This document shows positions 34,335-46,633 of a DNA stretch of 64,000 nucleotides, piece after piece. The DNA comes from Schizophyllum amplum (taxonomy: Eukaryota; Basidiomycota; Agaricomycetes; Agaricales; Schizophyllaceae). Below the pieces are notes generated by a model that made no database searches, had not been told where the DNA came from, and saw nothing but the letters and a program-made list of their open reading frames with translations. The DNA lies in NCBI GenBank assembly GCA_007026445.1, contig VDMD01000004.1, positions 62,001 through 126,000 of the forward strand, written 5' to 3'. The position numbers and the translations under genes were made by a program. Within the stretch, counting starts at the first letter, position 1. Each line of letters begins with the position of its first letter.

Positions 34335-34715
34335 GTTGGAGGTCCGTAACAAGGGGGACGCTCTTGCGAGACTTTTAGAAAGACAAGGAACGCGGTGAGA
34401 AAGGAAGGACTGTCAGGAAGGCTACAAAGGCCGCGAGGCCCCGCGCTTCCCCCGAGCGACTTGCGGCCAACTTGCGGCTGATCAGCAGAATGAAATGATG
34501 AGTGCGGAGAGTCGCTATACTTGCCTCTCCACAGACTCCAGCAACCAGAGTCAGTAAGTAAAGCAGCCCTGGCCTCAAAGCCTCAGCATTGACATTCACA
34601 CGTAAGTTGATAGTGGCGAGGAGCAAGGAGCATGTAAGTACTAGTAGTCCATCGACTTGGCTCAATCATCGGAGCGGCATGCCGGCCCGGTACCCGCTCC
34701 TCACCTCCTCCCTTC
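34335..34715. promoter_or_regulatory. Divergent promoter region GT90 / ALG10
   Basis: A 381-bp gap between two start codons, both genes acting on glycans in the secretory pathway. No defined motif was identified. Confidence 0.35.
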
Positions 34716-36665
34716 ATGTCGGCGCTGTACGCGGCATTCTGCGCGGCGTGCGTGTCTATCTTGAAGGAGGTCAATCAACATGTTACAGAGCCATACATGG
34801 TAAGTCATTCCACGAGACGCGTCGCACACCGCTGACACCGCGCAGGACGAGCCATTCCACGTCCCGCAAGCGCAGGCGTATTGCGCGGGCGACTTTGGCT
34901 ACTGGGATCCTAAGATCACAACACCACTAGGCCTGTAAGTACTGCCTCTGGTGTCAGTGCCTTTGCATCACTGAATACTTTCTATGCCTCCCCCTTCACA
35001 CACGCACGCGCACATCGAACACACCACTCCCCCAACCCCCTTCCAGCTACATCGTCAGCGTCATCCTCAAGCGCTTCTTCATAGTCAAATGCTCCCTCCC
35101 ACACTCCGCTTACCCCCCTTCTCTTCTCCTACTCCTCCCGCTCATCCTCACCCGCCTCGTCGCATTCCACAAGCGCCAGCACCCACCCGGTTGGCTCAAC
35201 CCCACGCCTGAGGCCGTGATCCTGGCAATGCACCCTCTGGTGTTCTTCTACGGATTTTTGTACTACACGGATGTTCCAAGCCTGTTTATGGTCGTTACGA
35301 CCATTGTACTCGCGCAGGAGGAGCGACACTGGTTGGCGGCATTGGTGAGCTCTTTGGTCCGAGCTTGGGATATCATTGGCTCACAATTAGGCATAGACAG
35401 GCGCCCTCAGCTGCACGTTCCGTCAAACGAACATCATTTGGGTGATGTATGCATACGCAGCGAGCCAGCTCACTTATCTTCGGTATCGAAGAACTGGTGT
35501 GCGCCTGTACGATCCGCCCGTTGGCGAGGCGACAATGAGTGAGAAGCATCTGTGCCCTCGACTGTGCATATGTGCTGTGTATTGACGCGCTACTCCAGCA
35601 TCACTGCCTCAGGCCGTCCTCTCGCTGCTGTCGCTTCTTCCTGATTTTGTCCCCGCCTTCCTCCCATACGCGTTCGTGCTTGCCGGCTTTGGCGCGTTTT
35701 TGGTCTGGAATGGGGGTATTGTGCTCGGTGAGTTAGCCCCTTGCTTTTCGGGGGACGCCACTCTCCATATGAGCCTTCATTATGCAACGCTTACACCCCC
35801 TAGGCGACAAATCCAACCACACCCCCGCGCTGCACGTTCCTCAGCTGTACTACCTCCTCGCCGCCGCGACTGTTTTCTCCTGGCCCGTCCTGCTCCGCGT
35901 CCGCGATCTACCGCGCAAGGTGTGGCACCGTATGTTTGGGAGCGTCGCCCGGATTCTATGCACGACAACGCTATGCGCGATAATATGCGTCACGATCAAC
36001 TTGTATACGTGAGTGGTCATTATCTGCCTTAGTGGAAAAACGCAGTCGTTGGTCTGTCACCAGCACGAATCTCGTCGCCCACACTTACAAACCCGTCTGC
36101 CCATAAACCTATCTATCGATCTCACCCACCCACCCACAGCATCCACCACCCGTTCCTCCTCGCGGACAATCGGCACTACACCTTCTACCTCTGGCGGCGC
36201 GTCATCCTCGTGCACCCCGTCGTCAAGTACCTCCTGGCGCCCGCGTACCTGGCCATGGGCTGGGCGTGGTGGGTTGCTGTGGGTGATTCGGAGGTCATAG
36301 GCGGCACCGAGGTATCCTTACTGCAAACGATTCTCATCCCGCTCGCGGCAGCGCCGACGCTGTTGCCCGCGCCGCTGCTGGAGCCGCGGTACTTTGTGGT
36401 GCCGTTAGTGTTGGCGAGGGCTTTGCTGGTGGGGCTGGGGGAGGGTGTGGCGCCGGGTCAAGGAGGGGGAAGGAAGCGAGTGGTGGTGGTGGGGGTTGGA
36501 GGGGAGGGAGGCGCAGCGGGAGGCGATAAATGCCCGAGGGACTGGCTGCGGCTATCGCCTACTGCCTCCCTCGTACTCGAGTTCTCGTGGTACGCGCTCA
36601 TCAATGCGGCGACGCTGTACGTGTTCGTGTATCTTCCAAGAGGGGAGATTCGATTTATGTGGTAG
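34716..36665 (+). CDS. ALG10: Dol-P-Glc:Glc2Man9GlcNAc2-PP-Dol alpha-1,2-glucosyltransferase
   Basis: Seven exons (34716-34799, 34846-34934, 35047-35344, 35397-35538, 35599-35727, 35804-36008, 36140-36665) give 490 residues in one frame. ALG10/DIE2 hallmarks are clear: EPYMDEPFHVPQAQAYC, DPKITTPLGLY, SCTFRQTNIIWVMYAY, WNGGIVLGDKSNHTPALHV, HPFLLADNRHYTFYLWRR and LLEPRYFVVPLVLARA. Multiple hydrophobic segments span the ER membrane. The enzyme adds the third and last glucose to the lipid-linked oligosaccharide before transfer by oligosaccharyltransferase. A Gly/Val-rich insert at about 415-440 lies in a lumenal or cytosolic loop. The exon-4 acceptor GCATAG|ACA was chosen for frame over the later GACAG. 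Confidence 0.92.
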
Positions 36666-37043
36666 CATGCGTAGATAAGAAGTACCAGTTTTGCGCAAGC
36701 TCTTGTGTTACACTCTTTGGTTGTCTGAGGCATACGCCGAGGCGAACTCCTCTCTCAAGCTCGTATGGCTTTCAGATTCCCCCTGTATATGGCAGCTCGA
36801 GGAGAGAATCCCCTAGGTTAGCATGAGATGTGGATACGCGTACTTACACACTGTACAGTATAGCTTTGTGGACCTCATCCGTGCCCTGATCTGACCGGCA
36901 TAAGTACGCGCCTCCCATATCACGTGACCGTGTACGCATATCGCAAGCAGTGTTCACGCCCATCGCCAGCTGATAAGAGCTGACGCAACGCGAGGATATA
37001 TCATGGCGGCGAAGCTGATATCCTCCTTCTCTCCCCGCCCACC
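36666..37043. other. Intergenic: ALG10 3' end and AKR copy 2 promoter
   Basis: A 378-bp gap with no supported gene. Confidence 0.4.
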
Positions 37044-38594
37044 ATGACCCTGCCACAGTACGCAATGGGCACCCAGTACGACGAGAAGATGGCCTCCCGG
37101 CCTCGTGAGGAGACAGTTCATGGCGAAGAAGTATCCCCCGTCGAGGAGACAATCCTACCGGCGAAGCCAAGCGCACCCGCCGCAAGAAGCACCGCGCCCT
37201 CCTCCCCATGATTGTCGCGCTCGCGATCATCTACTTCACCACCAACAGCGTGCGCCGCGGCCTGCATCATGACCACCACGTCTATGATCTTGACCGTACC
37301 CCTCCTCCTATGACACCCCCTGCTCCCATGACACCACTTCGCTCCCCTCCCACTACACCCTCCCCTCCGGCGACCGCATCCCCTCCGTCGCGCTCGGCGT
37401 CTGGAAGGCCGGCCGCGGCGAGGTCGGGCAGGCGGTGAAGACCGCGCTCGATGTGGGCTACAGACACATCGACGACGCGCGGGTGTATAGGAACGAGGAG
37501 GAGGTGGGGGCGGCGGTGTTTGAGAGCGGGTATAAGAGGGAGGATGTGTGGTTGACGAGTAAGGTGAGTGGGAGAGATATGGGGGTGGGAAGGAAAGGGG
37601 GACGGGCACAGCTGGGCACAGCGAAGAGAAGGAGAGGGACAAAGGACGGAGAGGGATGACAAGAAACGACGGTCACTGAGCGCTAATGCCTCCCCAGCTG
37701 TGGAACGACCACCACGACCCACGCGATGTGGAGAGTCGCTCGACGCGAGCCTGGAGCGCTGAACACGACCTATCTCGACTTGTTCCTGATCCACTGGCCG
37801 ATCGCGTTCAACCGCGACGGGTCGGTGTACAACAAGGAGCTCACGGACGACCCTTTCCCGACGTGGCAGAAGATGGAGGAGATGGTGGCGAAGGGTAAGG
37901 TTCGCAATATCGGAGTTAGCAAGTGAGTGATCCTTTCCCTCATCTCCCGTAATTCATCCTATCGTCCCCCCTCAAACCCTCCTTGCGACTTATGCCTCTC
38001 CTCACTCTCCCTTCTCTTAAGTCCCAACGAACTAACCCACCTTCCCAGCTTCAACATCTGGCGCCTCTCCAAGCTCCTCTCCCACCCCAATATCACCATC
38101 CCGCCCGCCATCAACCAAGTCGAGCTCAACTTCTATAACCCCCAGCCCGGGCTGCTCGCCTGGGCCAAGGAGCACAACATCCTCATTGAGGCCTACTCGC
38201 CCCTCGGCGGCGACGGCCAGGTCGGCCGCACGCTCAACCTGCCCGTGGTGAAGGAGATCGCGGCGGAACTGGACATCACGCCCGCGCAGGTGATCATCTC
38301 TTGGCACGTACAGAGGGGCACGGTGGTGCTGCCGAAGAGCGTGACGCCGGCGAGGATCGAGGAGAATCTGCAGGGTGAGTGGTTTTGTTTTCGGGGTTTC
38401 ATTGGTTGATGTGGTTGTCGTTTTTGGTTGAGGGCGGTTGTGTATGAGGGAGTAATGCTGACGGGACTCACGCAGTTACGCGCCTGCCGGACGCACTGTT
38501 TGAGAAGCTGGAGGCGGCTGCGGTGGGTCATAAGCCACAGCGCACGCTGAACCCGAGCGAGTCGTGGGGTCTCCCCTTTGACTTGTTTGAGTAA
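37044..38594 (+). pseudogene. Membrane-anchored aldo/keto reductase, copy 2 (four frame breaks)
   Basis: Four exons are recognisable: 37044-37563, 37698-37922, 38049-38374 and 38476-38594. Four single-base losses (near 37161, 37296, 37733 and 37758) are needed to read through; with them the length would be about 397 residues. The N-terminus MTLPQYAMGTQYDEKMA matches copy 1 (MSLPQYAPVCTGDEKI), followed by a basic patch and hydrophobic anchor LPMIVALAIIYFTTNSV. The barrel parts are DVGYRHIDDARVYRNEEEVG, VWLTSK, LDLFLIHWP and VVLPKSVTPARIEENL, so the catalytic Asp, Tyr, Lys and His are all present. Exons 3 and 4 have the same lengths as copy 1. It is either a decaying paralog or an intact gene with read errors; other genes nearby show the same error type. 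Confidence 0.7.
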
Positions 38595-39646
38595 GGGACA
38601 TGCTCAAGGTGGCGACACGCTAAAGACGCACATCGAACACGAGCCGCAAAACGGCAGATGGAAAAGGACCAACAACATATAAGGACAACGAATGTGTGTA
38701 TATTTGCAAGTTCAAGCATAAGTGCGCTTTTGTCGCAGATATGGGCGAAATCCCAGAAGCCATGCACTTTACAAGAGAACCCTGGACTGCTGGTGTACGG
38801 CTGGCCATGATATGACTGTTGCGCAGTATATGTGTGGCCTCTGCGACGTGTATAGAGCATCGATATGACCAGTGGGTGGCCTTTCGAAGAGCCTGTTTGA
38901 CTTCTCGCGTCGTGTAGCTCCCGTGGGGTGGAGGTTTAAGGCAGGCCGGAGACGGCGTGCTTGCTCACAAGGTTCAACTCGCTTGGCCTGGCCCACTCAC
39001 GCCGTATAGGAGAAGTGGTGTCCCTGTCGAAGACAATGTGCGAGTCTGCATGGTGGCCTCTTGCGCTATGAGATATCGATGTGGCCTATCGGCGCAGAGA
39101 TGTCATAGTACAGCGAGCTGACCATGACATCCAAGAAACAGTGTCTATGAGTGGGAACTGTCTGTAAGCTGGAAGGTATGCCATCTAGGAGGACGATAAG
39201 TAGAACGGCAGACTTTTTCTTTCCATCTTTGCCACCGCGCCACGCGACGCGCCTATTATCGGGCACGCGACGCGTTTGTTTGCGCACGTGTGTGAGGTTT
39301 GATCCCACACTCTATCAACCACCACCAGGCCGTACGGCAACGGCGACAACCGGTTTTCCCCAGCCTTCTCGCCGTTTTCGCGCCACTTTGCGCGTCTTTG
39401 GCGCTGCTGCCCCTTGCTTCTCGCCACCGTGAGGGGACCAGGCGACAGCCACGGCTCTTGGGCGCGCTCCCTGCTTTCGGACGACACGACGTTGCTCCCG
39501 TATACCAGAACTGCCTCGGCATCAGGACCCCGGAAATTCTCCCATCCCGCATACATTAACAGCATCGGCACTAGCCCCTTGACATCGTCTGCATCGGCTC
39601 AGACGACCACACCCATCCATTGCTAGCCACCAATCCGCGCGCAACC
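38595..39646. other. Intergenic, about 1 kb, no gene seen
   Basis: Scanned on both strands: open frames are short, overlap each other and lack conserved motifs. Part is presumably the promoter and 5' leader of the coiled-coil gene. Confidence 0.4.
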
Positions 39647-42169
39647 ATGCCCCCCGAGACAGCAACGCGCAGCCACTCGCTCCGGCAATCCTTCGGGCGT
39701 TTCTTTCCCAAGGACTCCGACAAGGAGAAGCTGGCCAAGACGAAGACGAAGGAGAAGGACATTTCGCGGGACTGGAAGGACATCTCGAAGGACGCGAACG
39801 ACATCTCCAAGGACATACCCAAAGACTTTGGCGCGAAGGAGCTCGGCGCGAAGGACCTTACCGCGAAGGAGATCAAACAGGGCCGCCGCTCTACCCTCGG
39901 TGCACGCCCCAGCGGTGGCCGGCCCTCCCTCGGCGAGCTCGCTCAGGACAAGACGATTACCCGCCGCCGCGTTTCGTCCTCCCGCGGCATGTCCGTGGAC
40001 GAGGGCTCGCCTGCCAAGGCTGCCATCGCCGCGGTCGCCTCACCCACCCCCACCTCCACCACTTCCTCCTCCACCTCCGGCGAACCACTCAAGCGCGCTA
40101 CGTCTCTCCGTCCGCGCCCCGCCGCGTCTGCGCTCCCTAAGTACCGCCCGAGGTCCGGCCTGTTTGACCCAGCGCGCGCACCGAAGGTCAGTCCGCTGGA
40201 TCCCAAGACCAGCCCACGCAAACCCAAGGTCCCGCGGGAGCCCAGCACCGACGACGATGAGAAGCTGCAAGAGACCTCCACCAGCAGCAGCGGGAAGGAG
40301 AAGCCTCGCGCCGCGCTCGAGGTAAACTTGACCGGCGCCATCCACGTGTCTGGATCGCCGAAAGCCAAAGGCAAGGCGCCTGCACCCACGCCGACGCGCC
40401 CAGCGAAGTTGCACAAGCCTGCGTCGCCACCAGCGAAGCCATCCCGCCAGGGATCCGGGTCGCCCGCGCCGAAACCGAGTGCACCGAAGGCGAATGCGTC
40501 CCCGGCGCCGAAGCGCCCGGGCAGCGCAGCGTCCACCGCCAGTGCAAGGACGCCAGTGACACCCGTAACGCCTGTCGCCGCCGCAAAAGCCGTGGCGACG
40601 CAGCGCACGGAGTCCCCGCTGGCGCGCAAGGCGAAGGCCGCTCCCTCTCCTGCGCCCACGCCGCCGCCGAAGGCCGTGCAAGACGCAGGCAACATGTCGG
40701 ATATATCAGAGACGTCTGAGGAGGAGGACGATGATTATGACGACCGCGGGATGAACGGCCGCAACGCGCATAGGGGAAGCGATGCTGATTCGGACGATGA
40801 CGAAGACGATGTTGCGGCGTTGCTCGCGCCTGTCGCCTCGCCGTCTGCGCCCACTCCCTCCATGCCGCGCATCTACACGTCGCGGACGCGCAAAACTTCG
40901 AAAGTATCGTCGCACGCACAGGCGTCGCCGCAGACACCCTCGCGCACGCGTCGCGTCTCTTCCGTCGGCAAGCGGCGCTCGTTTCTCGCGCCGTCCACTC
41001 CTTCTCGCAAAGGCTCTTCCCCTCGCCTCCGAACGCCCAAGAGCAACAATTCCCTCCGCACGCGGAAGACCAGCAACGCCAGCTCCCTGCGTATTCCCAA
41101 TGGCGAGACACCGTCCAAGTCCGCACCACGAGGTTCTATTCTGACCTGGGAGGAGCTTGCGGACGCCTCGCACGCGCTCGACGAAGATGATATGGCAGCG
41201 ATGCTAGCGGACATGCCTGCGCCCTTCCGCGCGTCGCTCGCGAGTCCGCAGCTGTCGCCGGTGACGCTGGACGTGCCGCTGCCGCCGGAGAGTCCCACGT
41301 CGAGCACCACGAGCACGCCGTTCCCGCCTGGGAGTCCTGCGCTGAGCAGCATGGGACTGACGCCCGCGACGCCCGGCGGCGGGTACGGGTCCATCTCGCA
41401 GGTCTTGTTGCCCGAGGTGACGCCTTCGCCTGCGCCATTCAACGTGTCAGCGCGCTTCGATGATGCGGCTCGCAGCTTCAACCAGGAGAAAAGCGCGCGG
41501 AGTCCCGGAGACTCGAGCGCGCTGGCGACACTCCTGCGCCTGCAGCTCGCGAGCGCGGAGAACACTGCGCGGGAGCGTCTGCAGCGTCTGCAGGTGCTAG
41601 AGGAGGAGCTGCACGCGGCGAAGCAGGAGCTGGGCGAGGTTCACGCGGTGCGGCGGAAGGAGGCGGACGCGGGTGTGCGCGAGAAGCAGGCGCGCAAGCG
41701 CGAGGCGGCGGAGCTGGGCGCGCAGCTGGCGGCGCTGGAGGGCGAGCTGACGCGCTCGATGGAGAGCCGCGAGCGCGGGGAGGAGGAGCGGCACAAGTAC
41801 GTGATGGCGCTGGAGGTGCGGGCGCGGAAGGCGGAAGAGGCGGAGGCGCGCGCGCGTCGGGCGGAGGATGAGGCGCGGCGCGCCCAGGAGGACGCAAGAA
41901 GGGCCGAGGCGGAGGCGGAGGAGGTGGCGCAGCGGAGCTCGATGGAGAGCACGAGGGCAGCGGAGAAGGCGCAGGCGAGGGCGTTGGAGAAGGCGCGCGG
42001 GCGGTGGGCGGCGGCCTCTGCGGCACAGGTCGCGGGCGTGCGGTGGACGGCTGTGCGCGATATTGCGGAGGGCGACTTGAGCGATGTGCGGGGCGACCTG
42101 TCGCTGCTTGGCACGCTGCTGGGCCAACTGGATGGGGAGCGAGCGCGGTTGATGGCGCTGAGAGGCTGA
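39647..42169 (+). CDS. Large disordered protein with C-terminal coiled coil, unknown
   Basis: A single uninterrupted frame of 840 residues, unusual in this intron-rich window. The start has an ACC context before ATG (CGCAACCATG). Residues about 25-90 hold a charged repeat of the type DISKD (KDISRDWKDISKDANDISKD, then AKELGAKDLTAKEI). About 90-600 is Ser/Pro/Ala/Lys-rich and disordered, with acidic patches and a basic RKTSKVSSHAQ-type stretch. About 625-790 is a long Ala/Glu/Arg coiled coil (ENTARERLQRLQVLEEELHA onward). The layout recalls cytoskeleton- or polarity-linked adaptor proteins, but I recognise no named family. A domain search of the coiled coil and the ordered patch TWEELADASHALDEDDMAAM would be the deciding test. 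Confidence 0.75.
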   Translation: MPPETATRSHSLRQSFGRFFPKDSDKEKLAKTKTKEKDISRDWKDISKDANDISKDIPKDFGAKELGAKDLTAKEIKQGRRSTLGARPSGGRPSLGELAQDKTITRRRVSSSRGMSVDEGSPAKAAIAAVASPTPTSTTSSSTSGEPLKRATSLRPRPAASALPKYRPRSGLFDPARAPKVSPLDPKTSPRKPKVPREPSTDDDEKLQETSTSSSGKEKPRAALEVNLTGAIHVSGSPKAKGKAPAPTPTRPAKLHKPASPPAKPSRQGSGSPAPKPSAPKANASPAPKRPGSAASTASARTPVTPVTPVAAAKAVATQRTESPLARKAKAAPSPAPTPPPKAVQDAGNMSDISETSEEEDDDYDDRGMNGRNAHRGSDADSDDDEDDVAALLAPVASPSAPTPSMPRIYTSRTRKTSKVSSHAQASPQTPSRTRRVSSVGKRRSFLAPSTPSRKGSSPRLRTPKSNNSLRTRKTSNASSLRIPNGETPSKSAPRGSILTWEELADASHALDEDDMAAMLADMPAPFRASLASPQLSPVTLDVPLPPESPTSSTTSTPFPPGSPALSSMGLTPATPGGGYGSISQVLLPEVTPSPAPFNVSARFDDAARSFNQEKSARSPGDSSALATLLRLQLASAENTARERLQRLQVLEEELHAAKQELGEVHAVRRKEADAGVREKQARKREAAELGAQLAALEGELTRSMESRERGEEERHKYVMALEVRARKAEEAEARARRAEDEARRAQEDARRAEAEAEEVAQRSSMESTRAAEKAQARALEKARGRWAAASAAQVAGVRWTAVRDIAEGDLSDVRGDLSLLGTLLGQLDGERARLMALRG

Positions 42170-43427
42170 GCATATATCTTCTTGGACCCATCTTGGAACA
42201 CTTATCGTAAGTCTGCTGTCTCTGCTCTCTCGACGCCCTGGTTGCTGACCCCCTCGCAGTATTCGCATGCCACGCAACGCATTCTGGCGTGTATCGACTT
42301 CCTGGCATTCTCCGCACCCTACACTATTCCGATTGCTTGACTCAGGACATCCGTATCCTCATCCTCACTTGTACTATTATTCCGCCTGCACGTACATACA
42401 TGTGTAACCACTGCATTCGTCGCGTTCTTGATTATCCTATGCTGCTGCATGGCTCTTGTCTGTCTCCTCCACCAGTCTGACCCCCTGTCCATCGTTAGCT
42501 ATCCTGACCTCTTCCGTCCATTTTGCCTGATTCCCTTCTCGCCTGTTTCCCCATCCACTTCGTGACTGTCCTGTCTCCCCATCCCTTTCTTGACTGTTTC
42601 GATCATCGTTATGTTTTTGCCTGTTTCTTATGCGGGAGACCTATGAATCATGCATCTTTCCTCTCCCTTGAAGCTTTGAGCCAACCTCGTCAGATGACAG
42701 CGGGACATTGATCCAGGCTCACTCAGTGCAGCGAACCATTATATCTGCTTCGCCTTGTATGTGTATCGTCGCTCAGATCTCAGATGTTGCTACCGCCTCA
42801 GAACACAGTTCCAGCACTGCAGTGAAAGTCGAACACCGCACGTGGTCCTGGGAAGAAAACCCGCGTGGGAAGAGGTACCGGCAGTTCCGGTGCCCAGTCC
42901 GAAAGACAATAAGGATCCGCCCTGACTCTGCCTTCCATCTCAACAAGTCCCGGCCAGCGAATGGCCATGCTTGAACTCGCTATCACAGTCTCGTATCCGC
43001 AAAGACTTGGACAATAAGGACAGCCGGTGGCTGCTCCGATGAATGGCACGAATGGGGAAGAGGCGCGCCGGCGATGACCGTTGCGCGACGGTCCTCATAC
43101 CTCCCAGCGTCCTTGACGCTCCCTTTGCCAAGTTTGCGCCCTGTTCTTCACTGCAAGGACAGTAGAAGAACGGAAACTGCACGGGTTTGCGCATGAAGCG
43201 GCATCATGCGTCGTAGCGTGCGAGAGATATGCGCACGGCGAGCCCTTATTGTCTTACTATTGTTATGAACCGGGCGAAGCCTTATTGTCTATCAGGTGCG
43301 CAGAGTACATTAAGACCCTCCCGGCGTTTGAGGCTGTTCTTCACCGCTCCCCCCCCTCCCTTCACCCCTCCCTACCTTCCTCCATCCCTTTCCTCTCCTC
43401 CGTGGACATTGCGCGCGAGCCGCCGCC
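42170..43427. other. Intergenic, about 1.26 kb, no gene seen
   Basis: This contains the 3' flank of the coiled-coil gene and the OPT promoter. A C/T-rich run (43346-43400) just before the OPT start resembles a pyrimidine-rich fungal core promoter. Confidence 0.4.
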
Positions 43428-46400
43428 ATGTCCTCCCCCATCGATCATGACCAGGCCGTGCGCGATCACGCGCTCGGTGAGCCCGTTATCATCCCGTACA
43501 ACGGCCCTGTCTCTACTTCCCCCGACGGGCCCGCTGTCATGATGAACGACGCGGGCATCCCTACGCTGCGCCCGCGCCACCGCCGCGAGCTGCGTTCCGA
43601 CATACCGGAAGATGTCGACATCATGCTCGAGCATCTAAACGACCCGAACTATGATTTGCGCCGGTCTTTCTTCAGCGAGTCCGAGCCAGATTTTGAGCTA
43701 GGGTTGAAGGACGCGCAGGGCGGGCTGCATTCGCGCGCAGGTGCGATTGCGCAGTTCGCGCCGGGAGACAGCAGCAAGTGGACGGCGGAGATGAAGGGCG
43801 TCCCTGCAAAGAGCGAGGCCAAATGGTCGGGGTCTGACTTAGACTATGAGAGCGACCGGTACTCGACTGATCGCGCGGAGTGGCGCAACTCGACCGACAT
43901 CGAGTTTGACGAGTGCGTCCTTACGTCTCACTTGCGACGACTGGCTTATAATTCTTCAGCGAATCCCCATATCCGGAAGTACGAGCATCTGTGGCCAGTA
44001 CTGATATGTGAGTTGCCATTCAGGGATACGGAGTGCGCTCTATCTAATGCGTCGAGCAGCCCCACAATGCCCGTGAACACCTTCCGCATGTGGTTTCTCG
44101 GTCTTTTGGCCACCGTCGTCGTGGCAGGTCTCAACCAGCTCTACGAAATGCGCTGTATGTGTATCATTCTCGAGTATATGTCCTTGCTCATACCCTACCA
44201 GACCCCAACTTGTACATCACCGGCATTGTCGTCCAGCTTCTAACACTCCCTCTGGGCAAGGCGCTGCAGTACATCCTACCGACCTACATCTTCGTTATGC
44301 CGTACGCATGGGTATCTCTGGCTTGGGGTTCGGACCCGCCTCTCGGCGGAGGGATGGACACATACAGCGCGGAGAAATCGACAGGCGTGACGAAGTATTT
44401 CTCGGTACCAAAGCTCACATCCGGAGTTTCCGACTGGCGCTTCACGCTGAATCCGGGCCCATTCACGATTAAGGAGCACGTCTGTATCACGGTCATGGCC
44501 AACATCGTGTCTAGCGGCGTGTACGCGAACGATGTCATCGCCTCGCAGAAGTTTTTCTACAATCAGGATGTCAGCTACGCCTATCAGGTGCGCTTTTAAC
44601 AGCTGATCTATAAGTTACCCAATTTTGACATCGCCATAGTACTGCATTGCGCTTGGTTCGCAGCTGGTCGGGTTCTCCATCGGTGGCCTCCTCCGCCGCT
44701 CGTCGTCTGGCCGACGTCCATGATTTGGCCTGGCGCGCTTGTGAACTCGGCGCTCTTCAACACCCTGCACAAGAACTACGGCAAGAAGGAGGGCAGCCAC
44801 ATGAGCCGCGAGCGCTTCTTCATCTACATCTTCGTCGGCAGCTTCCTGTGGTACTGGGTGCCCGGCTTCCTCTTCACCGGGCTCAGCGTCTTCAACTGGG
44901 TGTGCTGGATTGCCCCGCAGAACCAGACGGTCAATGCGTGAGTCTGCAGCAAGTTCTTGAAACGGTTGTGGATGTTGACGGTGCTGTATAGCCTGTTCGG
45001 CACGAACTCGGGCTTGGGGATGAGCTTCTGGTCATTCGACTGGTCCATGATTGCATATGTCGGCAGCCCGCTCGTCACGCCGTGGTGGACCGAACTGAAC
45101 GTGCTCGCGTCGCTTTGCATTATCATGTGGGGCGTCGTGCCAATCATGTACTGTGCGTACACCTGCCTATATTGTTCCGGTCTTGCGCTGATCTTCCTCT
45201 GCAGTCACAAACACCTGGCAGACCGGCTACTTCCCCATCAATTCATCGAGGTCCTTCGATATGACTGGGTCCTCGTACGACCCAGATGAGATCCTGACCG
45301 GCCTGCGATTCGACGAGGAGAAGTATAACAGCTACTCGCGGTTGTATATGCCTGCCACCCTCGCGATCGCGTACGGTATGCAGTTTGCAGCCCTCACGGC
45401 AGTGTTTATGCACACCTTCCGTGAGTCCTCTAATCTCCACTGCACTTGGTCATAAGCTTACAACTACTGTGAAGTGTGGTTCCGTCGCGACATCGCCCGT
45501 CGCTGGCGCTCCTCACTCCGTGACGAGCGCGACGTGCACTCCCGCCTCATGTCTGTCTACCCCGAAGTCACGCAGTTCTGGTACATCGGCATCGGCCTCA
45601 TCTCCCTCGTCTTCCTCTTTGTCGGTGTCGAGATCGGCGTGACGCAGCTCCCGATCTGGGCCACGCTCATTGCATGCGTGCTCGCGTTTGTGCTGGCTGT
45701 CCCGGTCGCGATGCTGCAGGCGATCACCAACCAGACGGTACCATTGCAGGTGTTTGACGAGCTCGTGGTGGGCTACATGCTCCCGGGGATGCCCATTGCG
45801 AACATGGTCTTCAAGTGCGTTGCGCACATCGGCACAAGCCAGGCGGTCTCGTTCGCGGGCGACCTCAAGCTTGGACACTATATGAAGGTATGCAGCTGCA
45901 TATATCCCCTGGTGATGATGCTGATTATGCCTAAGGTTCCGCCGCGCGTTATGTTCAAGGTCCAGTGCGTCGCCGCAGCCGTTGGCACCGTCGTGTCCGT
46001 CGCCGTGCAGGACTGGGTGTACAACACCATACCCGACGTCTGCACCGATGAGCAGAAGGACGGCTACACCTGCACTTCGTCCCGCACATTCGCCACGGCC
46101 TCCCTCATCTGGGGCGGTGTCGGCCCGCAGCGCATGTTCTCGCCCGGCGCCCCGTATTCGGGCCTCCTCTGGTTCTTCCTCGTCGGCGCGCTCGCCCCCA
46201 TTCCCTTCTACTTCCTTGCCCGCCGCTACCCACTCTCCTTCTGGCGCTACGTCAACATCCCGGTTTTCTTCGCCGGCACGGGCGCGATGCCGCCTGCGAC
46301 GGGGTCGAACTTTGCGAGCTGGGCGCTCGTGGGCTTCGTGTTCAACTACTTCATCCGCAAGTATAGGACGGGCTTCTGGATGCGGTACAACTACATCATC

Positions 46401-46633
46401 AGCGCGGGGATGGATGCGGGTGTGGCGGTCGCAATGGTCGTCGTGTTCTTCGCGGTGCAGCTGCCGAAGGGCGGCACTATCGAGCTTGACTGGTGGGGGA
46501 ACACGTGAGTTTTATCTTCTTGTTCATATGATATTTGGGCTGACGTTTGCGTAGGTTCTGGGCGAACACCATGGATGCAGATGGTGCTGCACGCCTCACA
46601 CTTGCCGAGGGCGAGACTATCCCGTCGTGGTAG
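43428..46633 (+). CDS. OPT family oligopeptide transporter (one frame break)
   Basis: Ten exons (43428-43912, 43960-44007, 44060-44154, 44202-44587, 44664-44937, 44992-45152, 45205-45420, 45475-45887, 45936-46504, 46555-46633) give about 908 residues if one base missing near 44698 is allowed. Proton-coupled OPT proteins import tetra- and pentapeptides, glutathione or metal complexes across the plasma membrane. Signatures: DESPYPEVRASV before the first membrane helix, MPVNTFRMWFLGLL, GPFTIKEHVCITVMANIVSS, FTNTWQTGYFPINSSRSFD, DELVVGYMLPGMPIANMVFK and a C-terminus with AGTGAMPPATGSNFASW. The long acidic, disordered N-terminus (about 1-160) is typical of fungal members. The broken spot lies between GGLLRR and VWPTSMIWPG. 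Substrate unknown. Confidence 0.9.
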
